Of a stretch of 64,000 nucleotides of DNA, positions 37,541 through 50,500 are shown one piece after another (within the stretch, counting starts at the first letter, position 1; every line of letters begins with the position of its first letter). This stretch comes from Acanthochlamys bracteata. Its lineage: Eukaryota > Streptophyta > Magnoliopsida > Pandanales > Velloziaceae. The stretch covers positions 3,224,001-3,288,000 of the forward strand of contig CM034138.1 in assembly GCA_019914995.1 (NCBI GenBank), read 5' to 3'. A program made the position numbers and the translations under genes. Under the pieces are notes generated by a model. The model made no database searches. It worked only from the letters and a program-made list of their open reading frames with translations, and was not told the DNA's origin.

Positions 37541-37900
37541 TGTTACGATTTTAGATCAATCAAACTATGCAACCGTGCCGATATGCTAACTATGACAATG
37601 TAAGTGCAAAAGATAAGTAAAACAGAAAATAAAATTAGTTCTTCTCTGCTCTATGAAGTGCCTGGAACTTTTTATTCATAACTATGAAACTTGCACCTCG
37701 TAGAGTTTTAGAATTGCTACAAGACTGCTTGGGCAAGTCTAATACCACAAGGGAACTTAAACGTAATACTCCTACAAAGATACAATCCTAATAAATACAC
37801 TTTCTAGTATCTCTTAAACTCATTCTCTAGATACAACTCTCCTAACGGATGCACTTCCTGATGGACTCTTAATTCCTTGTTCTCTGGATGCAGGCAGATG
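37541..37900 (-). repeat. Likely 5' LTR of the decayed gypsy element
   Basis: Starts (plus strand) TGTTACGATTTTAGATC directly next to the PBS-like site, so the TG/CA rule fits. The far boundary is not clear and no second copy was found. Confidence 0.35.
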
Positions 37901-40080
37901 TCGAGGTACCTTCTCGTCACTTAATTCTTCTGCTGCAAGCTTGCCCTACCTTCCCTTACAAAAACCTCTCTCTGTATCAACTCCACTTCACTCAATGCAG
38001 TCTGCACGATCTCTCCCTCGTACGTCTTTCCATTTTTCTTGTCCCAATTCTTTTCTTGCCCCTCTGTTACTTTCTTTGAAACCAGTCTTGAAAATGCTAG
38101 TGGCCTTCTAGAGACTTCGATTCACTTGAGGGACCCTGAGTTCTTCTCTGAATCTTCTAAGATCTGAATTATTTGCTATCTGTTGTTTCAATTCCGCACA
38201 ACTGTGAATTACTTTTTGGGAATTGAATTGGGACTCTGTGTCAGTGTTTCCTGTGATTTGTTGAACCTCGTTTCACTGATTTTGCCGCTGGTGTTGATTT
38301 TGGAATTCCTATATCAGGCAAAGTAAAGAGCCCTATAGGTTAAGTTGATAAATTACTTTACTTTGATTGTGGGTATTGCTGCATGCATGTGTTCTGGTTA
38401 ATCTTGTTCGTGGATAATGACGGCATTCCAATTCACGATATCAAGGGTTCTTTTGTGAGGACTTCTAGCTTAGGTTTATAGGGTATAGTGTTTTTAGAAA
38501 ACTGCTACGTTTCAGGGTCGTTTTGGTCCTGAGTTGCTTCAGGGTGGACGTGTTAAGAAATGATGGGTTTATTTAGTTAGAAATAGCTAATACTCACTAA
38601 CGTTAATGATTCTTTCATTCAACCGTGCATCAACCCTGATGTATATTAGGGCTGAAAGTCTGATTTTAGCTTTCTCCTTACCTGAAAAGTTGTTATCCTT
38701 CTCAATATATCAATTCCAACGATTCTTAGGATCCCTGAACTAATTTTGTGAATGCTAAGTTAACTACTTTAGATAGGTCGATTGGCAGGAGATGAAACAT
38801 GCTTATTAAAGGCTGCAGTAGTATCACTTCTGTAATCATGACTTAATTCTGGAGGTACTTAATTTTTAATTATGTGAAGTTTATGCCTACTACTATATTT
38901 ACTTCACTATACTAGGTAATATGTTCTCTTTCTACAATTCTATCATCTCCTTTGCTTTAGTAATTTAATACTACACACTTACATGTTTAAAGTGACCCTT
39001 ATCATAACAATAATAGCATATGTATGAATTTCATCTTTTAGTGTGCTCAACTCAAGTAGGGATGACTTTGAAAGTTATCTAGACACACTCGAGGCAAGTA
39101 ACAATATTGATCTTCAATGTATTCCTCATGATTTGATGCATACTTCCTCACTTGTTTGGATCAGTCCTTTAATACTGAGGATACATATTTATATTACGAA
39201 TTGCGTTTAAATATCATTATAAGGTAAACACAAAATTTCTCTGCCGAGACAAATATATCTCTAGATTGTAAAAATTTTATAGCATTATTTTCATAGATAC
39301 TATGATGCTTATGATGATATAAATCCCACATGAGCTCTGATAATCAATTAGGTCATTACGAGTAAGAGGCATTGAGTCATGTTGAAAATGTTTCATTATG
39401 TTGATCTTTTAATAGTGTTACTCAAAAACTTGACGCATAATTCATAAGAGGGGATGTAGTTGCTACTAAAGTTTGGATCATTTTCTTAACTGAAAATCTC
39501 CTAGAATTCAAGTGCCAAACTGCAATTCTTATTTTTGTGTTGATGATAAACTGCTGTCACTTACTATATCAAAATGATCACCAGCCATATGGAATGTTCT
39601 AAAGCTCTTTGAAGCAATTAAATCCCCGTTGCAACGCGACACCGTCTTGCAGATCTTCTCATGAATGCAAAGAGTGAAAGTTCAGATGACAACCAACAGA
39701 TTCACAAAAATCAGAAGATTCTGCCTTTGTATGGAACAGGATTTACAAAGTTCCTCATTTCTTGACAATCCATTGATACCCTTTGAAGAATCGAAGATTG
39801 ACTTTCACAGCTAACTATTGTAACACATGTTGGCATAGGTAACAAAATCGGGCAGGTTTTTCCATTGAATGAACAACATTGTCATTAGTGCACCGAAAAG
39901 TTTTTTCCTTCCATTTTGTATCTCTCTCATAATAGTTAGTTATGTGCTGTACTTTTCTAACAGCAGGTGTTGATATTCACAATACACAATGGTTGCCTTG
40001 CGAATAGCTTTATCGAGTGCCATATTATGCATGCATATCTATCTCCAAGATAGGAGAATTGGAGCACTTTATACTATGTA
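37901..40080. other. Intergenic region without recognised genes
   Basis: Moderate GC with long T-rich tracts, resembling intron or UTR sequence. It may include lost 5' parts of the kinase pseudogene further right, but no exon was identified. Confidence 0.4.
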
Positions 40081-41150
40081 TTCAACAATTATAATAAATT
40101 AAACTTTTATCCTAGTCAAGTGGAGTCGCTATATGAATCCGTTTTTTCTCTTCTGTTCAATTATGTAGCAGTTTTAGTGAAAAATCTAAATCTTTCAAGT
40201 TCTTTGCCACCACCTTAGGTCATTTTGATCTTGGTCTATCCCTTTTTCTAATATGCTTTATTGAAATCGCACTGCTGTTTTTCACTACAACATCACTAAA
40301 TCTGCACAAGATATGTTCTAACTACCTAAGCCTTCAATCCATTAATTTGTCCTTGATTGGAGTGACAACCGTTTGTTGGTGCATATTTTATTTTGTATTT
40401 TGCCCATTCTAATACATCCGCACATCTAATTTAATACCGTCATTTTAGCTACGCTTATTTTATGCATATCATGATTTCGAGTAGACCAACTCTCACTATC
40501 ATATACATGGCAGATCTAATGGTTGTTTACTAAAACCAGCTTTTTAGCGTTAAAGGAATTTTCTAAGCACACAAAATTCGGTAACCCTCGCCATTTCATC
40601 CTCTATTTTAATACTATGTATAACATGTTCTTCATTTCCTCATTATGAATAATTAAATCTAAATACTTAAAACCATCAGTCATAAATAGCACAATTCTCT
40701 ATAACAATAATATTATTTTTATCTTTCATATTTTTACAAAAATGATAATGCATGTATTATGGTTTGGTCCTATTTAATTTAAGACCTTTAGACTCTTCAA
40801 CATTATAATTTGTAGTTTAATTCTTTCTTTGTCTCGTCAGCTAAAACTATGTCATGAATAGATAACATACGCTACGATACTTCACCTGAATATAACTAGT
40901 GACTTTATCAATTATTAATACAAATAATAAGGGTTTAAAAGCTGAACCATAATGTAAATTTATAGTGATAGAGAACTCTTTACTATTATCGACATTACAA
41001 TGCACTCTAGTGACTGCTCCATCATACATATCGGCAATGACCTTTACATATGTAATAGATAATAATTTTCTTTCAACACCCACCACAATGACGCTTATTT
41101 GAGTTCCTGCCAATAGTTGCACGATACTCTTTATCAGGCCATAAACCACC
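40080..41150 (-). mobile_element. L1-type LINE fragment (reverse transcriptase and 3' part)
   Basis: Minus-strand fragment of a plant non-LTR retrotransposon. The reverse transcriptase part (41149-40847) reads YVKVIADMYDGAVTRVHCNV and LHYGSAFKPLLFVLIIDKVT, followed by DIVLADETKKELNYKL. This is the usual LINE sequence YVKVIKDMYDGA...LHQGSALSPYLF...DELT...DDIVL, with the catalytic Asp pair region slightly damaged. Further down, LKDLDFSLKLL and RIHIATPLD match the C-terminal end of the same ORF. It is 5'-truncated (no endonuclease domain seen) and carries several stops and frame changes, so it cannot move by itself. No poly-A tail or target duplication is clear. Confidence 0.75.
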
Positions 41151-41218
41151 TAGCTATACTTAATAAATATGTATACTGTTACACGCTCCCATTTGTTTGT
41201 ACTTTTGCAAGACGAAGC

Positions 41219-42380
41219 TTTTCCCTAAGAGTTGTGAAATTGGAAGCAAACATTTATTTTCGGGATTTTCGGAGATGTTTTCTGGGGCATATGGAATGGA
41301 ACAGATGTAGCAATCAAAATCTTCCTAGAGCAAAAATTTGACAGCTGAGACCATGAGATTTTTGTTATGAGATATCAATATTGAGGTAATTTCCTGCTTT
41401 GAAATGGAAACAAAGAACTTAACTAACACTCCTTTATTTCAATACTTTACACTGATTCTTCCTTACCCTTCCTCTCCAGCTGCTCCGACATCCCAATGGT
41501 ACCAATCTTCACTATTGAGCATGTAGTTGTCTTCTTCTGTAGAAGAGCTATTTTTTCACTAATGTAACATCCATACTATATCAGCATCACGATTTCTCAC
41601 CATTTAAGTAGTCCTTCTGTGTTTGAATTTGAAACAACTGCCTGCCATGATGTGTCCTATCCTATCAAATGTGTTTTGGAACATGGTTATAATCAGAACA
41701 TGATGATAATCATGATCTTGTTCATTGTCTATGCCCATAGTGGTCCTAGTTGCAAGTTAAGATTAACGGAAAATTGTTTATAAATCTGATAGAATTTACA
41801 TTATCCCGCCATCATCTTGAAGTACTTCTTGCAGCTGTATTTTTTCCTAGTGCATGCATGGAAGCACCTCACCTATCAATGGCTATATATGGAGGAAGGG
41901 TGTTTGTATTACCTTATACATATGAGTGGCCAGAAGACGAAGTTAAGTTGGCGTAGGAGATTTAGTATGCGTGATATATGATATGCAGGTAAGTCTAAAC
42001 TGTTACTTCTAACCTGTAAGCTCCAAATATGTTATGGCAGTTCTCTGATATGTCCTCTTTTTGTTTCTTGTTCTCATATGTTCATGTTCTTTCTATTTTC
42101 ATAATTTTGCTTGGTTGCAACCTTCAATTGTTTCACTACCCTTGGTTTCTGCAATCACTATCCTATAGTGTTGATCTTTGGTCTTATTCATCAAACGGCT
42201 GTCTGAGACACTACTAATAAAGATGATTTCAGGCACTCGCCTGAAGAAAACCCTAACAACTGTCACGGTAATTTTATAGATCATGACATTGAATGTGGTA
42301 GTAGATTGTTGGAAAGAACCAGATGAGAGACCGAGCTGCCAAGAGATCCTTAGTCGTTTACAAGAGTGCAAGTGTGGATC
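41219..42380 (+). pseudogene. Decayed Raf-like (EDR1/CTR1-group) protein kinase gene
   Basis: Four ordered pieces of a Raf-like MAPKKK catalytic domain. About 41269-41385 reads GDVFWGIWNGTDVAIKIFLE, with the glycine loop and the VAIK lysine. About 41478-41515 reads LRHPN. About 41810-41965 reads CMEAPHLSMA, then after a frame change YMEEGCLYYLIHMSGQKTKL. About 42290-42380 reads DCWKEPDERPSCQEILSRLQ, the C-lobe end. The catalytic loop (HRDLK) and the DFG segment were not found between the last two pieces, and there is an in-frame stop after FLEQKFDS. Intron-like spacing remains, so it is an unprocessed copy. Intact relatives relay ethylene or stress signals. It ends about 560 bases from the 3' end of MAX2, in convergent orientation. 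Confidence 0.75.
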
Positions 42381-42941
42381 TATTGTTACCTGATTGTAAT
42401 CATTGTATGCAAAGCTATTCTGCAGTAATCTGACATTAGTTAAAGCCTTTGTACCATTTTTTTCCTTTTTGCTGGTGAAAGATGCATTCTTTTGTGGTCA
42501 CCTTAAATTATGTTTTCTGTGAATGAAAATAGTCACTACAGCAGGAACATTTTGTTTATCCGCATCTGACAATGAGCAAATATTTGCAACATTGTGAAAG
42601 AGAATTCAAATGCTATAATATGATTACTAGAATTAGATTGTCGAATCCTTAGTAGACTGTGGTACAGACCAACAGCAGACCGCCCGCGTTCGTCGGAAAA
42701 TTCACATCCAACAAATATGCAAAATTTTCTCAAGCTGCCTTTTATTATTTGATATGCAAGTTTGCAGAAAACACTTGTAACATTTCATTTGAACTTGAAA
42801 ATACTTACAAGTGGATAAAAAAACAAAAACAAAACAAAACAAAAAAGGAAGAAGAAGCTCTCAGCTGATTATTCACCTGTGATCTCATGCAAGCTAGCTG
42901 CTGCAATGTAAGCTCTTTGAAGTCCTCTGATAATGGTCACT

Positions 42942-45068
42942 TCAGTGAGGAATCTGTCTGCCGTTGAGTGCATCTTCGAACCTGCTGCAGGACTCTACTC
43001 TCATCTCCGTGCTCATATCATACTCTGGTGCCGGATAGTAATCCTCTCTGAGCTGTACATCCCTAAGATTTGGCATCTTCAAGAAAAACCTCATGAAGTG
43101 TTCATTTGCGGTTCCGTGAATGAACAACTTCCTCAGAGTTTCACACCCTTGGATGAGACCCGTGGCGGGGAGGGACAGAGTCCTCTGGTTCACATCCTTG
43201 TCCTGGGGAGGCCAGTAGTCGAGTTCGTGTAGGCTCAATTCGCCAATGCCGTGAAGATAAAATCTCTCCCACAGACTTAAATCCATTTGTCCCATGGGGG
43301 CAGTGAGAGCATAGCCAATTGCTTCCCCAAGGTCAAGCTTCATCTTAGATAGTTTGGAGAAGTCCAGTAATGTGCTCAATCCGAAAACCTTCTCAACTGG
43401 CTTTGAGCATGCACGGCAGTCACCCTCCACCTTAATAGTGATTTCCTCTAATTCAGGGCAGTCCACAAGCCCTGCGTATGCTAGTGGTGTCAGCACTTCT
43501 CCGGCTGGTAACCAGAGTGATAGATGCCGCAATCTCTGCCATGACTTTAACCAGAAACAAGTGTCACCATTGCTATCAACAACCCAATCAGCTTCCTCCG
43601 AGTACCTCCGTCTCTTGCTAGTCGATCCGTTCTCGCATTCTCCGTTCTCCTCGAGCTCATCTTCCTGCTCCAATTGATTGAGGTGGGAATCATGAGCAAT
43701 GCCATTTTCCGTATCATCCTGTGGCAACTGTTTGATCCTGGGTCTGACCCAGATACAATCAATGTGTAGTTTCTGGATCTGGTCGCGGATAGGTTCAAGT
43801 GCCCTGAGAGATCCAGCCGCGTCGAAGAGGTCACAGCCAGAGATCCTGACATCGACAAGCGTTGACCTCAGCATCCCAGCCATTCGTTTCAATCCCGATT
43901 CAGTAATCATTCTGCAACCCTGGATATCGAACTGCGACAGCTGCCGGCAACCACGGGCCATCGTCAATAAACTAGCATCACTCAAATCAGCGGAATTCTT
44001 CACAGAGAGCGACTTCAACCCGCCGCAAACTGCCACCCCATCAAGATGAAGCCCAGCAGCAACACAAACACCATGGAAGCAGCAAAGTTTAAGAGACTTC
44101 AACTTGGGGCAGCTGTTTCCAAGTGCTTCAAACGCAGTTCCGGAGTCCCGAACATTATGGCAAAGCTCGATAGCTACATCTTCAAGCATCGGCAAAGCAG
44201 CAAAAACCTGTCCAAGCGCGACGGGAGTAATTCTCGAATCCTCCGGCGCATAACCATCAACACCAGGTACCGTAAACGGCGGAGCCGATGAAGGCGAATA
44301 AGTAGCAGGATCCGCAAGATGAAGTAGCGAAAGTTTCGGGCAGTGCCCTGCAAGAGCAAGCAACGCTTCATCGCCGACAAAATCAAGGTATCTAGGATTG
44401 AACACACATGGAGCAAAAAATTCTTTAAGATTCGGGCAAGCGGCTGCAATGTCGTGAAGTTCTTGCCCGCGAAACCCTTCCGCGGCAGCAGCACCAAGAA
44501 GATTAAGTTTCGTTATCAAAGCAGAAGCCAACGGGTTAGCTTGTAACGCCGGCAATATATCTTCAGTCCAGAAGTAGAAGGACGAAAGATCGAGCGATTT
44601 AAGCTTCGGGCAAGAAGAAAGAATCGGCGAAATGTCAGAACCCGGTGGGTGATTGGCTCGTTGATGCCATCGAACAAGCTTCGCTTCAGTTAAACAAGGC
44701 CATCTTGGAGCTAAAGCACGTAGCGTCGAAGGATTTCGTGCATAGACAGTTAGATTCTTGATTGATGGGAAAGAAAGACGAAGGCGTTCAGCAAGAAGAT
44801 GGTTGTGATCGTTGTGAAGGAACGGGTGACCCCACGGAGAAAGAAAAGAGAGATCGAGCGTGGTGATTGCTGAAAAACAGTTTGGGAGAAGGTAGAGATC
44901 GCGAACGTTTCCGCGGATAGTGAGGTGTGTTCGTGTTGAACGCTCGAGAGAACGCCACTTCCGGCAAACAAAAGCCATAGCGTTGCGTGAACGCGTGTCG
45001 GTTACCAGAGTGAAGAGCTCGCGTAGCACTGCGTCCGGTAAATCGTGAAGCTGTGTTGTCGAAGCCAT
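42942..45068 (-). CDS. MAX2: F-box/LRR protein MAX2 (strigolactone and karrikin signalling)
   Basis: A single uninterrupted exon encodes 708 residues, in the range of known MAX2/D3 proteins (about 690-720), which are also mostly intronless. The F-box is at residues 7-45 (LHDLPDAVLRELFTLV ... VCRKWRSLERSTRTHLTIRG). About 18-20 leucine-rich repeats follow, with hallmark stretches TTLDLSFLSPWGHPFL, DIQGCRMITESGLKRM and LWERFYLHGIGELSLHELDY. An acidic, low-complexity insertion sits at about 465-510 (QLEQEDELEENGECENGSTS), as in orthologues. The C-terminus YYPAPEYDMSTEMRVESC ... SRFEDALNGRQIPH is the conserved C-terminal helix that contacts D14. MAX2 is the substrate-recognition subunit of an SCF ligase in the nucleus that, with D14 or KAI2, degrades SMXL/D53 repressors. 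The gene looks fully intact. Confidence 0.98.
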   Translation of the reverse strand: MASTTQLHDLPDAVLRELFTLVTDTRSRNAMAFVCRKWRSLERSTRTHLTIRGNVRDLYLLPNCFSAITTLDLSFLSPWGHPFLHNDHNHLLAERLRLSFPSIKNLTVYARNPSTLRALAPRWPCLTEAKLVRWHQRANHPPGSDISPILSSCPKLKSLDLSSFYFWTEDILPALQANPLASALITKLNLLGAAAAEGFRGQELHDIAAACPNLKEFFAPCVFNPRYLDFVGDEALLALAGHCPKLSLLHLADPATYSPSSAPPFTVPGVDGYAPEDSRITPVALGQVFAALPMLEDVAIELCHNVRDSGTAFEALGNSCPKLKSLKLCCFHGVCVAAGLHLDGVAVCGGLKSLSVKNSADLSDASLLTMARGCRQLSQFDIQGCRMITESGLKRMAGMLRSTLVDVRISGCDLFDAAGSLRALEPIRDQIQKLHIDCIWVRPRIKQLPQDDTENGIAHDSHLNQLEQEDELEENGECENGSTSKRRRYSEEADWVVDSNGDTCFWLKSWQRLRHLSLWLPAGEVLTPLAYAGLVDCPELEEITIKVEGDCRACSKPVEKVFGLSTLLDFSKLSKMKLDLGEAIGYALTAPMGQMDLSLWERFYLHGIGELSLHELDYWPPQDKDVNQRTLSLPATGLIQGCETLRKLFIHGTANEHFMRFFLKMPNLRDVQLREDYYPAPEYDMSTEMRVESCSRFEDALNGRQIPH

Positions 45069-45097
45069 GGTGAGTAGCAGAGAGAAGAATTGAGGAC

Positions 45098-45196
45098 ACA
45101 GAGAGAGAGAGAGAGAGATCAGAGAAAGGAAGCAGAAGAAGAGGGAGGTAGGAAGATGGGGATGGAGATGGGGGAGAGAAATTTGTCGGGATGTGA

Positions 45197-45229
<33 letters not shown>
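45098..45229 (-). repeat. GA/CT microsatellites in the MAX2 leader
   Basis: Two GA runs on the plus strand (CT on the MAX2 strand): about 45099-45118 and about 45200-45229, roughly 30 and 130 bases upstream of the MAX2 start codon. CT-rich tracts are common in plant 5' UTRs and core promoters and may bind GAGA-type factors. They are likely polymorphic in length. Confidence 0.75.
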
Positions 45230-45233
<4 letters not shown>

Positions 45234-47349
45234 AGGGGTGGGGGCTGAGGAGGATATGGATAAGTTGAGTTTTGGATTATTTTGAATTTTTGATTAGATG
45301 GATGGCTATTGAAGTGGGTGTTGAATGAATTTCTTTTCCTTTTTTTTTCTGTGCAGTGTATGGCTTTATTTATAATGCACACAAGTTTTTTCCAGTGTAA
45401 GGTTAGATACGTAAATGGAATTTTGTTTGGGGGAAAAAATTATTTTACATGAGGAGATAGGGAAGACGCAACCTTTATTAGTTGAGATAGCATCTTATAA
45501 AGAAGAATACTCAAAATCTTTCTCACGTGCCCGTCTCCAATCCGTTATAAGAGACTTTTTAATTCAAGTTCTCATTATTTTTGTTAAAAAATAGTTTAAT
45601 TTCATATTCTTTATCAATAATTTTGAGATAATATTAATAAAAATTTGGACTTATTTTTTTCATTGTCAATTAGTTTTAAAAAAATTTTAAATTTATTATA
45701 TGGTATCAGAATGAATTGAACTGAATTGATCCAAAATATAGGCTAAATTTAACTTATTATTCATAACTATTCAAAATTTTTATGGTTCAATTTATTTTAT
45801 GACAAAAATAGTCTGTTTTATTTCAAAACAGATAATCCGCTTCATTGAAAAGATAAATGTTAGCTACATTTTAGAACAGATACCATATTTTATTTTAGGA
45901 CAGATTATTCACTTTATCTAATTCATTATAGAACACGTAGCCCATATCAATTCAATTTTTTTTAAAAAAATGCTTGCTGAAGAGAATGTGATAAAGAATG
46001 ATTTAGTATTATATTGCTTATCAATAATTTTGAAATTATATTTATAACGATTTGGGCTTACTTTTCTCATTATCAATTGATTTTGAAAAAAATTCTAAAT
46101 TCGTCATAATTTTTAATAAATATTATATATTTTTTAATATGTTTTAAAGTTTATAAAACTATTTTAAGTTAATACAAATATAATTAGTTTTATTAAAAGT
46201 TAATTATTTCGAAATTTCAAAATATTTTTTATTTAATAAAAGTGTATTTTATAAGTCGTCTTGAACGTCCACGTAGTTGGACGGGCAATAGTCCGAAAAA
46301 AGAACGACACGTGTGGAAAAAATATTTTTGTATCCCTGATTCGCGGTCTGCTTTTTCATAAGAGTTGTTGAATATGTAGACGAAATGAACGAAAGCACAA
46401 GATTATAAAGAAAGTTAGGTACGTAAAACTTGGACGAGGGATGGTTTATCCCTTATTGTTGCTTATAAATGAAGGAAAGCGCCGGTTTGGGATTGGTTTT
46501 ATTTCGTTCCAATGATTTTATTTTATTTATATTTTCTAATAAAGTTTTTATTATATTTTATAAAATGTATTTAAAATTTTAGAAAAGAAAAAAAATTGAT
46601 ATTGTAAAATTTATTATTTTATAATTAAAATTTATTTTTAAAATAAATTATAAATATCATCTATTTATAAAATTTCTATTAAAAAAATACGTCCAAAAAC
46701 TTTTCCTCACATTCGTAGTGCACAAGTACTCGCCAGAACCATCCGAAAAAAATTTAACTTTAATGTTAAACTTTCAGAAATTAATTTTAATATTAAAAAT
46801 TTTTTAAAAATTTTTAAGAAATATTCTTTTAGCTAAAAACTAAGTTTTTTATACAATAATTTATAATATATTAATTATTTATTTTGTATATTAAAGAGTT
46901 AATATATTATAAAACAATTTTACAAGTTATAATTTTAAAAAGAATAAAAATAAAAAAATGTACGGCAAAATCACTCCTAAATAATTTTGAAAATGTTTCT
47001 AAAAAATATTTTTTAAATCAATAAATTTTATTTTATTTAAAAAACAAACTCTATTTTATTACAATAATAAAAATAAATAATTAAAAAATCTTACCAATTA
47101 AAATTTTAATAAAATTATAAAAAATATAAAAATTTTATTAGAAAATAGAATTGAAAATCTAAAAAATTAATTTTCTAGGACCGGAAAGATGATCTAGTGG
47201 AAGTATGAACTCTGGCACCAAATACGGTGTATTCTTTCAAGAAGAAATGTCTTTCTAGAAGTTAATTTTTAAATTTAAGCTTTTAAGAGATAAAATTATA
47301 AAAAGATAAGTTACTGTTAAAAACTACTTTAGTGTGCAGAAAGTATTTA

Positions 47350-47596
47350 GGGTGCGTTTAGCATTGATTATGAAATAAAAATTTTTTAAAATACAAATTT
47401 ATTCTTTTTGAAAATAAGTTTTTTTTTTATTTTCAAAAAAATAATAAAAATATATCATAAAATTTTATTATGTAAAATTTTTACACACTATCTAAATTTT
47501 TAAATAAAATTTTTAAATATTTATAAAATATATATTCAAAAATATAAAACAAAAAAATTGAAAAAAAGCGTTTGAAATATAATTCCAAACGCACTC
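47350..47596. mobile_element. MITE, GCGTTTGG family
   Basis: 247 bp. Left end GGGTGCGTTTAGCATTG; right end ATTCCAAACGCACTC, an inverted repeat with few mismatches over about 12 bases. Interior is the family-typical poly-A/T with TATTTTTATTTTTT and AAAAATATATC words. Confidence 0.65.
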
Positions 47597-50500
47597 TAGA
47601 ATATATTTGAATTTTATAAATATTTTTATTCTATATAAATATTTTAAATTTGTAAATAATATTTATAATATTTTAAAATTTGTAAATATTTTTTAAAATA
47701 AAAAATATATAGTACAACTAGATATATAATTTTTATTTATTAAAATTATTTTAAAATATTTTTATTTTAATAATACTTCCAATGTTTCTTTGGTACTCCT
47801 AAATTGGGAGAATTGCTTGATTACTTTATTGAGTATTGTTTTAACATAAACCGGTTTAAACAAGTGTTAAAAATATACTCAACCTAGTGTCTGTAATTTT
47901 TTGGAATGTTTAACGATGCTTCTGATATTATTTTTATTTTAAAAATATTTATAATAGTTTTTACTATATTATGTTAAATATATATAAAATATAATTTTAT
48001 CTTTTAATTAAAAATAAACTCATTGATTAAAAATTTAGAAATAAATTTTAATTTTAAATAATTTTTTATTTGAAGCACTTCGAAATAAAGAAGTGCTACT
48101 TAATTCAATTTCGTAGAAGTCTTTATTTTTTGTAGTCTTGCCTGTTTGGTTTGGTGGTTGTTGGGAGTCCGTGCTACTTAATTCTTCTTGTTGTTTAGTG
48201 TGTATGTTGAAACATATGCACAGAGTCTGCCGTGACTTTTACAGATTTAAGTGTGCATTTTTCAATTTTCCAAAATAATGTATAAAAAATAAATTTTTTA
48301 AAATGAGTTATAAAGCATTAGCTAGTATATCCCGATAGAAAATAGATTCGAATCTTTTTGAGTTAGTGATTCGGGTTGACTCGAACAGATCGATTGTCGA
48401 CCCGCTCATCTGGGTTGATCCGACCATATTAAAAAAAAAAATTTTTTTAAATGGCTAATGCACGCTGATGAACCAATTCGAGTTGTGTTTTTTAATTGTG
48501 TCTGATGAACTCTCTAAGATTTTTTTCCCTCTGATCTATGAAACCTTCACTTTTATTCTTCGGCGAAATTTTATTTTCGGACAGAAATTTATATTCTCTT
48601 TTCTTGGCTAAATCCCTCGATGGCTCTAATTCCGTGTTGAATCACTCAATTTTTTGAATAGTAGCTCCCTACTCGTATAGATTTTTTGTCAATTTTCATC
48701 CCGATCTTAGTCCCCAGTGCTTTCGTTGCTCACTCTTCGTTTTTGATAGTCCGATTCTCATTTCTCCTAACGCTGCTCTCTACTCGCCTTCCTCTCTTCA
48801 GCTGTTGTGATTCTCTCCGCCGGCAATTTGATCGATCACGCTCCGACATCTTCAGCTACGATTCTTATTTTTTTCGATACTTTTGGTCTTAGTCTTTGTC
48901 GCAGCTACGATTCTCTCTACTAGTTATTTGTTAAAAAGTAAAAATTTATTTGCTGCATTTATGAATCTTACTTTTTACTTGATGATATGTAAAGTTCTAA
49001 TGCCTTGCAGCATGTATCGATGTACTTCATTTTTCTTCAAGAGATCCACAAAGACGACGTAATTGAGGAGCTCTTTGCTACCAATGTGATGTAAAGTTTT
49101 AGTTTGCTGAATCTTTTGCTCTATAGTAACTCTCAATATGGAGTACGACTTGGGGAAAGATTAGATGGAAATCTGAACATGCCATCTAATTGTGATGCTA
49201 AATTTCCATGAAATTATCTCATATGTTATCTTGTGCCTGTTTGTGTTATTATGCAAGATTCAAACTGATTACAAGGATTCGGTGTTTAACATCTTTCAGG
49301 TGAGGAACATATTGTTTGTTACTTTTGTTTTCAAGTTTATTCCTTCTTATTAAAAGGAAAGTAGACATTTGTAGGAAGCTACTGCTGACAAGGTTTGTAT
49401 ATGCGTTGTGTGATGACCATTGCTTAAAAATATTCTTGATAATTAAGAATTACAAACATCATAGAATTAGGATTGCACATTGTTAGAGGAACTAGAAGTG
49501 CTAAAAAATTTCTGAATTTTAGTTCTAACATGGTTTTGACGCTCTATAGTTCTCGTCAACCGGCTTATAATTTGCATTTGAAGCTTCAAATATGAAAAAG
49601 CAAGTGATGTGATCTTTCTATGCATAGCATAAAAATTTGCTGCATCATATTTATCACAAAAACTTTTCTAATTGATAGTTAAAATTAGAAAACTAGATGT
49701 CCAAAATCTTCATGCTTAAATATAATTGATGTTGATATATTTTTTGTAAATTGTTTTGATGTCTGAAATTTGTAAAATATTTTGCTGTCTAATGACTGAA
49801 AATAGATTTTATTGTCTAAATTTAATAGAGCTGTATTGTCGTGCGCTGTTTGAACTCTAGCACAGACTGAACAACACATATTGGTTAACTTGGCGGATCA
49901 ACCCATGATCTATCATAGTGATTCGCATCGATATCCGATTGAACTTTTACAACTATATTATAAAGAAGAACCAAAAAGCATAAATATCACTCGTAAAAAA
50001 ATAAATGTAGATTGTGGACTACAAATATAATTTTTGCGTCAATAACAATGCTGCATGTTTATGTTTTTATTTCCCCTTCAATTTGTTTTAGGTTCTATTG
50101 TTACAATTCTTCAGAATTGAAAAAAAAAACATAAATTTAGAAATTGTAGAGTTTTCTGATTTTTCAAAATTTAAAAATATTCTAATTTTCAACAGATAGA
50201 GTAATTATATTAAAATATTATTAAATATATTTCTTTCAGACAAGCTTTACAATTCAGAATTAAAATCCAAAGAATCAAAACTGACCCAATTTTACTTTTG
50301 AGAAATTTTTAATTTATAATCTAATTTCAATCGCTCTATGGAATATGTGTTACCAATATTTTGCTAAAAGTGAAATATCATCTTTGACTATATTTAAAGC
50401 TAATCCTTTTAACTCATTTTCATTACATTTTTTTATTTATATTTTTTAATAAATTTTTTATGATAATTTACAGAATTTAAAAAATTTGAAATAAAAAATT

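Noticed and set aside
43354-44291. Several 80-116 codon frames opposite MAX2
   Set aside because: Antisense shadows of the long MAX2 exon, without family features.
48550-49310. Possible gene with a C/T-rich leader and exon-like pieces (EIHKDDVIEELFATNVM; a fragment before GTGAGGAA at 49301)
   Set aside because: No continuous or spliced frame could be built and no family was recognised; kept only as a possible lost gene.
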